Assembly (NCBI GenBank): GCA_958510825.1
Contig: OY294045.1
Location: forward strand, 96,160,988 to 96,224,987
Length of the DNA stretch: 64,000 bases
Direction of reading: 5' to 3'
From: Brachypterus glaber
Lineage: Eukaryota; Arthropoda; Insecta; Coleoptera; Kateretidae
This document shows, piece after piece, positions 11,878-22,900 of this stretch. Position 1 is the stretch's first letter, and each line of letters opens with the position of its first letter. The notes below the pieces were generated by a model. That model was not told the DNA's origin, did no database searches, and worked only from the letters and a program-made list of their open reading frames with translations. A program made the translations under genes and the position numbers.

Positions 11878-12590
11878 CAGTACGGTCCAAAAGTCACCCC
11901 CCCCCCCTTTAACTTTTGAACCAGTTGAGATATCGACCAAATTTGGAACTTTTAAATAAGACTTAAACTATCTTTTAGCATATATTTAATACTTTCAGCT
12001 CTTAAAATGTGGGCAGGGGGGCATGGGGGGACATTTTTTTCAATGGAAAGGAGGTTCGTGTGATACATCATTTTAAAGCTTATAAAATTCTCTATTTAAA
12101 CTAACATTTTTAAATTTTTTAAAAATGTTTTTTAATGTTTTGATTTTTCAATTTTTTGTGCTAAAACATTCGATTTTTTAAGTTTTTTTTATAAATTTTT
12201 ATTTATGTGAACTAAAATTAGTTTAAAAGTATAATTAACATTTTTTTATGATGAAATTAGGCATTTTTAAAAAATTATTTGTTTTTTTTAGAGGAATTTT
12301 GATATTAATACCCATTTTCAACCCCATTTTAAAGCCAATTTTTTTTTAATTTAAAAATATGAAGTTAAATGGAGAATTTTATAAGCTTTAAAATGATGTA
12401 TTACACGACCCCCTTTTTCATTTAAAAAAATGTGCCCTATGCCCCCTGCCCACATGTTAAGAGCTGAAAGTATTAAATATATGCTAAAAAATAGTTTAAT
12501 TTGTCTTATTTAAAAGTTCCAAATTTGAAGTCGATATCTCAACTGGTTCAAAAGTTAAAAGGGGGGGGGGGTAACTTCTGGACCGCTTTG
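11878..12590. repeat. Palindromic element with C/G-run ends
   Basis: 713 bp flanked by TA. The ends are CAGTACGGTCCAAAAGTCA followed by a run of C, and the complement with a run of G. The arms continue with GAACCAGTTGAGATATCGAC and AGCTTATAAAATTCTC-type sequence. It is a non-coding, Tc1/mariner-style MITE. Confidence 0.8.
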
Positions 12591-12949
12591 TATAATAATT
12601 ATTTATGATATTTTAACAAACAATGATTTTTTTACGCACAGAAAAAAACGAAAATATCAAATATATGAGTATTAAGTACCAAAGTTTTTTTTACTATTAT
12701 GGTAAACAATAACAGGTAATATTACACAATGTTACGTTACAAAATAATAACAAAATAACTAATAATATACAATAATAGTATTACAATACAATAAAAGTGT
12801 TTCATTCATTGATAAAGTTAAAGATAATACAGGCCCACAAAAAAAAACACGTCAATCAGTCCAAACCAGACTTTTTTTCTTACGTATTTTTGTGCGCTGA
12901 AAACGAATTTTACACTATAAAGTCCTGTATCTGAAATAATAGTAAAATA

Positions 12950-13679
12950 CAGGGTGATCCATAACTGGCATGCCAAAATTTAAGAGGTGATTCTAGATCC
13001 AAAAATATAAAAAAAGTTCCTATAAAGGTTGGTCCGGAAATGAGCCCTAAGGGATCTAGGGCCCTTTAAAATTGTAATAAAAATAAGGTTTGTAATTAAT
13101 AACTCGGGTACCGTTTAAGCTAGAGCGGCGAGCTTTTGCATGTATACTAGTATTAATAAGGGCAATAAGTTTATGGTAATTTATTTTTTTAATTTATCCA
13201 GAGGCGTGCCCAGACGGACAAAATATATGAGGCTTAAAACATTTTTGTCCCAAAGTTTTCTATGTGTATGTTTTTTGGATTTGTTGTAAAAAATATAGAT
13301 TTCTAGAGTAAAAATACATATAAAATATCATATAGTGTAACACTGTAGGAGCAACCGTTATAAAAAAAATGCAATTAAGAGGAAGTAACATTTTGTGCCA
13401 CCAAAAACGTTACTTTTTAAAAGGCTATTACTCCTTTAATATTAAATTTAGGTGTTTTGGTGTATAATACTTTTTTGCTCAGTTTTAAATGAAGAATCAC
13501 CCAGCAGCATTAAAATTTTATTGGTGCTTTTTTTTGTTCCCCATTCAATACGTCATCTTCGAAGGGCCGTAGCTCCCTTAGGGCTCATTTCCGGACCAAC
13601 CTTTATAAAAACTTTTTTTCATATTTTTGGATGTAGAATCACCTCTTAAATTTCGGTACGCAAGTTCTGGAAGAGGCTG
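12950..13679 (+). repeat. Family D MITE, copy 2
   Basis: 730 bp, TA-flanked, inverted relative to 10606-11330 and very similar to it. It ends 93 bp upstream of the first recognised carrier exon, so it lies very close to that exon's branch point region. Confidence 0.85.
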
Positions 13680-13772
13680 TATAAAAGCAGCTTCCTATAA
13701 TTTATTTCTTGAGTTTCTAATACCAATTTCTCAATTCTTGCACTTTTTAATTATAATTTTTCCTTATTACAG

Positions 13773-13931
13773 TACCTCGACATCGGTGAGGATATGAACA
13801 TTCCCGATGATTTCACACAGAATGAAATGCAGACGGGAATGTGGTGGCGCCATCTAGCTGCAGGCGGTGTTGCAGGAGCAGTTTCTCGGACATGCACAGC
13901 TCCATTAGATAGGCTCAAAGTATTTCTACAG
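13773..13931 (+). CDS. SCaMC: SCaMC exon: linker and first transmembrane helix
   Basis: 53 codons between a TTATTACAG acceptor and a GTACGT donor, phase 0 at both sides. It encodes the post-EF-hand linker, then [20 protein letters not shown] and the first PLDRLK signature. Confidence 0.93.
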
Positions 13932-16900
13932 GTACGTAAAAAATATTAAAAAAAAAACTAGATTTTAGGTTTTTTTGGTAATTAACCACCCAAAAATTAA
14001 TGCATGGATACAAGGACGCATATTTACAGCTAAAAACGTTCGCTACCACTTGTCCAATAAATTTTTGTGGAAACACTGGTTAACCGTACGGTTTTTATCC
14101 CCACCACTAAATTCGTATAACCGACAGTTCTCACAAAAACGCATTGGTTATTTTCTTGAGGTTTTGACAAGTACCTAACCTAACTTCTCCCAAAAAACTG
14201 ATAAGGTATATATTTTTTATATTTCCTTTGGATAAGATATGTTGCAAAAGCACTTAAACTACATTTCCAAGTTTATTTGCTCATGGGGAAGGTAATAAAC
14301 AACAATGATAAGTTTCAATAGTTTTTTATATAAGAATTTAATTTTAAACCACATAAGCATACACTTAGAAGTTAGAAAATAAAAGTTGAAATACCTTACC
14401 TACTCTATTTTTTACATTTTGCATACAAATCGAGAAAAATTCCCACAGGCCTGTAAATTATGGTGTAAATAAACAATTTATAGGTTAAGTTTTTAAGGTT
14501 AACCATATCTAACTCACCTCCGAACCTGTGTTAGACGCGGTTACTGCCGGTTAGTGACGTCATCGCTTCCTCTCACTTACCGTATGTAACCGATTCTCAC
14601 AAAAACGAGTTTCAGTGACCTGGTTAGTTCCGGTGACCCGACAAAAAATTGGCTTATGTGACGCAAAGAACCGTGGTACAGTTGGATCCGAAAAAAAAAC
14701 AACATAGAAAATCTAGTTGTGTAAATTGAATAATTGTTTACAAACAATGCAGTTGTCAATGTTGACAATATTTGTCAAAATTATTTATAATTATTATAAA
14801 GTACATAATCAATAAAGGATTTAACTAAATTAAGTACATGATTAGAAATGCATCAATTAAATGATTAAGAAAGCTTAAGGTATTGGGTTATTGGAAGCAG
14901 GATGTGAGCAAGTGGACTCGGCATAGTTTAATGATTCGGAGAGTTTTGTTAAGATTGAAGAAAAAATGGATACAGGAGGAAACGGTTAAAAGGCGTGCAG
15001 GCTCGGGAAGAAGGAAGTGAAAATTTACTTAATTATTTAAGAGAACACCCTTTACAAGACGCGGTGCAGGCTATAAACGATAAAAATTTAGCTGGGTCGA
15101 AAGCCACGACCACATCGATAATTCCAAGATTGGAAATTTTTATGCAGCAAAAAAAAACCTTTTTTAAACGAAAATCATAATTTTCATAAATTATATATTT
15201 CATTACTAATGAATTCAAAGTTTTAATTGTTTTATATGATTAAATATTCTAAATGTTTTTTTTTATTATTTATTATATCTGGACCCCGGAGGTAAACGAT
15301 AACATGTCACAAAAACGTAATTTTTCAGGAGAGGAAATTTTCGATTTTTTTTAACATTAAATGCATGTTCTAGGGGCTCTCCCGAGGGCTCTCCATTAAT
15401 TTTGTAAAAAAGAAGGAATAATAACATAAAAATAACCATCTTGGAGAGACTTCTTGCTTCTGCAAACCTGGGACCTCTATATTTGCTAGTTTTCTATTTA
15501 TTCCAGCTTCATATAACAGGAGTTACTGTTATTTAACATTACTCGCATTCACACATTATCTATAATTTATTAGAGACTAATAAACTTAAAGAAAAACTGA
15601 CAATATGTCAAATTATTCTAACCTCTTTCTTAAAATCTTACTTAAAAGTCCAAACTATAAAATAATTAATAAAATTGACATTTTGGCATATTTAAAACTT
15701 GAATTTTTTGTGGGTCCAACTGTACATACCAGCGTCATAAATGTGTTAGAGGTAACCTTATCAATTATTTCAAATATACGGTGTTTTGTGGTCTATAACA
15801 ATGTTACTAACATCGTCAAAATTTGATATTTAATCACGATGGTTTGTGACACATATTTGTGACGCATGATCCGAGTGTACAGTAGAAATATTTTAGGGTA
15901 ACCTGGTCAGGGGACGTAATCTTACGTATTTTTACACGTGTTTATGTATTTTAATTAAAATGTTACATAAAGAAAAAAAAATCGCATAGTGAATAGTTTC
16001 AAAACAGATTTGAATATTGGATATGCGAATATATTGCGTAGTTTATTTTATAAAACATAACTATATTCTATACACAAACATATGCTATTCAATCCTGTTG
16101 TAAAAATATTTACTGCGCGATTTTTAATTTACTATCTTGCTTGAAAAAAAAGACCATAGTAACATTGAACTTGGACAAGTTTCTTGACCAGAGTACTTGA
16201 CAAAGTTCTTTGTAAAGAATTGGACAATTCTTGAGCAAGAGAATTAATCAAGATTCGGTATCCAGACTTGGGCAAGACTTTGCTACGTTATAAAAGCAAT
16301 ATACTAGCCAAACTACCTGTTAGGAGGAAAAGCACAGATTTTGGTGCTGTTCAGCTAATATATTGTTCTGATTATGGGTGGTATATCTCAGAGTTAGAGG
16401 TTATCCGTTGCAAGCACCGGACTCAGGGGTGAACAATACAAGACTGTGGGGGTATGTGGGATTCGTTTGCTGTAATATAGTAAATAAGAGATATATTTAA
16501 TATAAGAACCGAGATTGCTAAATAGTTATTAGTTGTCCTAGACAGTGGTTATTAAATTAAACACAAAGTGATTTAAATTAAATTACTCATATATTAAAAT
16601 ATATAAAATATTATAAAAATTATCAAAAGTACTCAAATGAGTATAAAAAATATTATAAAAATCACCCTATATTACTCAGATCACAACTTTTCTAAATATA
16701 ATCTTAATTATGATTTCACTTAACTAAAAGTTAAATAAGAGGTCTCCAATAGACATTATTTTATACCCAAAATCACTTAAATCAAACGATTACTTAACTA
16801 AATCTTTCATAAGAGGTCTCCAATAGACATTATTAATTGATATACATGAAAATAATTAAAAGCAGAACAAGTTAAATGAATTTAATACCGAGAAGCGATA

Positions 16901-19900
16901 TTTCTTCAATTTGTGTTATTAATTGATATATATGAAAATTATTACTTAAAAGCAGAACAAGTTAAATGAATTTTATATCGTGAAGCGATATTTCTTCAAT
17001 ATAGTAACAATTTACTTCACCTTAGTGGTCAATCCCAGCATTGATGTCTCAGGACGACAGAAATATCCAACAACACACAGCTTCAGCCTTTGGTCCAAAT
17101 TAGAATACCCCTGGGGTCCACAAAACATTCAATGTAGTAAATCCAGTCCGGATAATGGTTCCAAAGTATTAAATTGCACTACAGTTTCAAATTCTTGTAG
17201 TTTTACAACATTTTGTACACGAGGTGTGAAGGTTAAATGAAGGCGAAAGAAGGTCACATTAGAATACCCAATTTAAATCCCGGGTAAAAAGCCTAATAAA
17301 GAATACAAACATTTGTCACACAATGCGAAAGTTAAAAATAGATTTTGTACTTACCAGAAGTATAGTTTCTGGCTCTAAACTAAGTTTTACGAAATACGTC
17401 TTAGCAGGTAGACATTACAGAAGAAAAGAAATTGGATATGGCGACCCTTGACGAAGTCAAATTCAAGCGCATGCGCAACTTTCATTGTAGCAAAACAGTC
17501 ATGAATCGATTATTCGATTTTCCAATAATTAATACTTATTAATAACCACCATAGAGTAATAATAACTAAATTACCACTCTATTTTATTTTAAGTTAACAA
17601 TAACCAAAAATCATTTAAAAATAATCAATTTTCGAATATCATAGAAATATTAGTTATGAATAATGGGCAGTATGCGAAACGAACAGTAGTTAATGGCTAT
17701 TTCACCGAAAATTTTGACAATAGCAATGTAAGGTTATATTTATTAACTTTACTAAACTACCAAATGGTAATTTTAAATAAGAAAAACTATATAAAAGGTT
17801 AGTACTATTAAAATTAAATTAAAATAAATGCACTAAGCGCCCAAATAGGTGTAAGGTCAAACAGACCGTAACAACTTTAGCAAGATTCTGGAAGCAGAGC
17901 GTTTAGCAATACTTCGTCAAGTCTGTAGCAAGCAATTTGACAAGCAATATGACAATATTCTTGGTCAAGATTCTTGACCTACTCTAACAAGTACGATTTA
18001 ATCATGATAGAGATCGCTTTTCGATTTCTTGTCAATTTTTCTTGCTACATTCTTGCTCAAGACTTGTCCAAGAAACTTGGACGAAGTATCTGTAGCAATT
18101 CTTTGAGAATGCTTGAGCAAGAATCTGTCGACAGTATCTTGCGCCAGAATTATCAAAATCTGGATGCAGTTACTTGATCAAGAATTTTGAGCCAGACTTG
18201 CTCAAGACTTGACAAAAATTGTTACTATGGTCTGTTTTTTCAAGCAAGATAGTAAACTAAAAATCGCACAGTGAGTATTTTCAAAACAGATTCGAATATA
18301 CTGCGTAGTCTATTTTATTAAACATAACTATATTCTATACACAAACATACATACATACTATTTAAACCTGTTGTAAAAATATTTAGTGTGCGATTTTTAA
18401 TTTACTATCTTGCTTGATGAAACAGACCATAGGGTAAGCTATATTTTTATGCTATAAACCTTGGATGAAGTTTTTGCTTTGTCAAACTGTCATCCAATGA
18501 TATTCGGGGTGCTTGAACGTTTTTAGCCTTCAATGTCATAAGCATTAATATCTGCTATATTTTAAGAATTGTTTCAATGCTATCATTCATTAAAATTTTA
18601 TATAAAAAACCTTGTATTCAAAAAAATTATTAGTCAGTTTATATTATAGTTAAACTTTGGTTTTGAAAAAGTTTATTCAACTCACTTATAAGATGCACAT
18701 AAATATTAGAATGGGGAATTACTTTTATAACCCATATGAAACTAGATGAAACGTTGCAAGCACCCTGTCAAAACATCGGCACTATTGGGAAAACTAATAA
18801 CATGCTATTAGAACAGGGTAGGGACCCTAAATAAAGTGACATTTAACTTCACACAAAGGGTTGAGACACCAATTTAGTAATTTCTGCAGGGTTATGTTTT
18901 TTTTTGCGAATTGGCACTATTGGTATAGTATAGAAGTGACATTACTTGTCAAAATATCCATAGACGTGTTTTTTGAAAAAATGTCACGACAATGTTCAGT
19001 GGTAAACTGTCGTAATTCTATCCATGCAGGATATATATTATTTCCATTCCCCAAATGCAATGCATTATTAAATGAATGGAAAAGAAGCATGTATCTTCCG
19101 AATTGGAAGATTTTCGATAAATCAAAAATTTGCGAAGTAAAAATATGAAAAAATTAACTTTAAAAATTTTAAATTTGTAACTTTTGTAGGCACACTATCA
19201 TAGAAAACAATAATGAAAAACCTGCAGTTATCATTAAAGGAATACCTATAAAATTATTTTTTTTTTAATATTTTTAGTTTGCTAAAGTAAAACTACTAGT
19301 TGATCATATTCTTCGGTACATGCCTGAATTTTTTACATTCCTCTTATTTATTTATATTATTCTTTTCTTCAAAATTAATTCAGTTCCAAATAAACGTAAT
19401 TTCAACTATTTAGGGAAAATTCCGAGATTATTCGAACACTGACGGTCGTCAGTATATTCCATAAGTAAATCTTGATTTAAATTGTACAGGTATTTTCGTA
19501 GGCACTTTAAAAAAGTACAATAATAAAACTATAAACCATAATTTCGTAAATAAATAAATTTGATGACCAAATATTCAGTTTGACACTGACACTTAAATAT
19601 GACAATATTATTATATTAATTAATATCGACGCCTCTGTTCGGGTTGACGTTTAACTATAACCTCAGATTTTGTATCTGACAGAATTATATTAAATTTAGA
19701 CATAAATATTACTAGATTTAGATTTGGCACCAAAGCACTTTGGATAAAACCATTGTCTTTCATTGTTTAACAATACTAGTGCTTGGTTGCCATTTTAACC
19801 TCAAAATCAAAGCGTGTCTCAACCCTTTGTGTGAAGTTTAATGTCATTATATATAGGGTCCCTAGAACAGGGTAGCATAACATAATTACAATTTTACTAC

Positions 19901-22900
19901 TACTCCTCACTGCACAAACTAACTTGTATAATATTTATATTAAACTTTAGCTTTTCTTGTACACTTAATATATAATTAAAATTAATAATAAAGATATGTT
20001 TTTACTTGGATGCAAGTTGAACTTATTAATTACAATTTTTGATTGATTTTAAAAATGAATGGAAGCTTAAAATTTGTACACTAGAGCCATCTAGTTTGCA
20101 AATTTCAAACTAGGTGTTTTGTTTGATTTTAAATTCTGTATCTTTAAAACATTATATTCTAGCAAAAAACTGTATATAACATGTTTTATAGCTTAAAAAC
20201 AGTTTTCATTTAAAATATAATTTTTTGAAATCGGGTTGTAAATGAGATATGCTAAAAAAAAAAACGTTTTACTGCTTTAAACGTCAATATCTTGAAAACA
20301 TTGCATTTTAGGAAAAAATAGTCTGTCACATTTTTTGAACAATTTAAAATTATCTTTTATATAAGTGCTAAATTAATAAAATACAATAATAATTGCCTTA
20401 ATTATAACCAAAAAACACTACAAATAGGAGTTTTACCCCATTCTTATCCCCAATCGCTTACCCCCAAAATCTAATCAGCTCTTTGAAATACGATAAGAAA
20501 CAATATGCAAAAAACCGCTTGTCGATATCTTATTGGTTTCGACTCAGGAAGGTCTAGAACGTCGAGAATTGTGGAAAAAAACATGGTCAAAGATTTTGAC
20601 TTTTTGGCGATGATTTCAATACATCGGCATTCTTAGTAGCACTAAGTGCCGATGTAAAATCTTATAACCAAAGTCCAAACCAGAGCACCCCGAACAGCCT
20701 TATAATTGTCATTATTTTTCTAACAGTTATTCAAAACAGTTTCTCGCCTTTTTAACCATAAAATTATTTCTTTTTTTTTCAGGTCCAATCGACTAAACAA
20801 AAAATCAGCGAGTGTTTTACAAATATGATTAAAGAAGGCGGTACGAGAGGACTGTGGCGAGGGAACGGAATCAACGTGTTGAAAATAGCGCCAGAAACGG
20901 CGATAAAGTTCGCGGCGTATGAACAGGTGAAAAGGCTCATCAAAGGCGACTCGAAAAATGCGCTCAGCATATATGAAAGGTTCTGTGCCGGAGCCTTGGC
21001 CGGTGGTATTAGTCAGACCGCCATCTATCCTCTTGAAGTATTAAAAACTAGGTAGGTAAATTGGATGCGTTTTTAAATTTATTTCAAAATTCCGACTCAA
21101 ACTCAGAATTTTATCTAAGTCCGACTTTAAGTCGGAATTTTATTTAAATTACAACAACAGAATTTCACTTAGATTCGTACTGATTATTTTTTAACGTTTT
21201 TATCAACCAATATTTAACAATATTTCTGACCACGTGTTTATTTCTGTCCAATCATATTATAGTTATATTGGGAATTTTCTACTGTAGAAAATTCTAGTGA
21301 GATTCGCTGTAGTATTTTGGATAGTTTGGATAATTCAATATGAATATATTACTATTTATAATTATTGTTATTACTTTATTATTTAACACAAAATACCTCA
21401 AAATATTCTTTTTATAAAATGTAATGACAGTTTTTGTTACAACCACATTTCTGTGTTTGTATTTATTTTTAATTTGGGTTTTATTATACATAATTTCATT
21501 TAATTTCTTTACTTAGTTATAATTCAAAAATAATATTTTGTTTTAAATTAATTGTATTTTTGTAAGTAACGCGCTGAAAACCTCCTAGCTTTTCTGCGCG
21601 AGTTCGGGACCAGCCTTCCGGACAGTAGCAATTTGACTCTCGAGAACGATCGATGCGTGTCAATAAAAATATACTCACATCAGCTGACGAATATACCACG
21701 CGCCGCGGGTATTCGTTAGAATTTACCATATTTACGGCTGCAAACTATAGAAATAAGTTCCATATACACATATGTATTTAAATAATTAGTAGTGTATACC
21801 TACACTGGTCAAACAAACTTTAATTCGCGTACATCAGTTTCCAATTATGTGGTGTCTCCTGTGAAGAAATGGCGGTCATGACCTGTCGTGCTGAATGCTG
21901 TAATTAAGGTAAGATTACCATATATATTATTGGAACTGTCGTTTTGTCTTTAATATTCTTTTCAATCATTAATACCTATTCGCAGTCCACTTAATTAATA
22001 TCATAAAGGCGATGTTACGGAGGCAATCCCATATCACCGAATGGGACCTTTCGACGTCACACAACAGTTTTTATAGGTTGACTTTTATGAACATGCTTGC
22101 AAGCCTAGCGCAGTACCGCGCTAGTCAATACTGCAGTAAGTGACTAAACTATTGACAAAACGATAATTTGCAATTTAAAAATGGACAAAAAAGGTTTTAG
22201 TTTAGCAATTAAGAATGGAATTAAATTAACCAAATCAAAAAATATGCCTGTAAAAATATTAAGATAAGTAATAAAACAATTTATATCATTTTGCGATGAA
22301 AAAAAATATAAAAGTAGGTTTGACATATTATAAATCGTTAAAAAATAATCTTCCGAATTACACATGATTCTTCGAATTATCGGGAAAAATTCACAGTTTT
22401 CATTCAAATTTGCTGTCAAAGGAAATAATTACTCCAGGGCGATACCCCGGTCGTAATTATTTCCAGACAGCAAATTTTGATGAAAACGGCGAATTTTTCG
22501 CGCATAATTCTTAGCCTCTTGTGTAATTATATATGAAAATTAAAATTAAATTTAAATTCGTCTTATATCAGTAATAATAATACGTTTATTTAATCTCACT
22601 TTAAGTCTAAGTTTTACAAAATCGTTGGTGCCGACCATCCTAGGTAACAAACTGACTTTCTCTGACTTTTTTCTGACTTAGTGTAAATATAGCTGTATCA
22701 TTAACTTAGCAAAGGAGGCGAGCGCAGCTTCGTATAATTTTGCTACATATTTTAGTACACACTCTTTTACAAATGTAGGACGTTTAATGGACTTACAAAG
22801 ATTTGCCTTTAAAAGCCTTATTACATAACGAGGGGTTTATTTATTGAAGAAAAAGTGTAAAGGATTGTGAGGATCAAAGGATTGTGAAAGATTGTCAAAG

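Larger units (their letters stand above)
18738..20690 (+). repeat. Family X repeat, copy 3, interrupted by about 1.3 kb
   Basis: The segment AAACTAGATGAAACGTTGCA through GGCACTATTG (18738-18787) continues at 20088 with TACACTAGAGCCATCTAG. In the copies at 33191-33770 and 37029-37735 these two parts are contiguous. So 18788-20087 is extra, and inside it lies the THAP element. The far end carries a CATCGGCA...TGCCGATG hairpin (about 20620-20660). Confidence 0.7.

Noticed and set aside
10636..13649. A nearly identical 65-codon open frame on the - strand here and on the + strand at 13452 and 25437
   Set aside because: It lies inside the family D MITE in every case, has no ATG context or domain, and is repeated only because the element is repeated.
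20779..20970. Open frame on the - strand
   Set aside because: Antisense shadow of the second carrier exon.
21517..21920. GC-richer patch with an open frame starting at 21729 (- strand) and a possible GTAAGA donor after an ATG at about 21868 (+ strand)
   Set aside because: It could be an alternative first exon or retroelement debris, but no domain, conserved peptide or partner exon could be shown.
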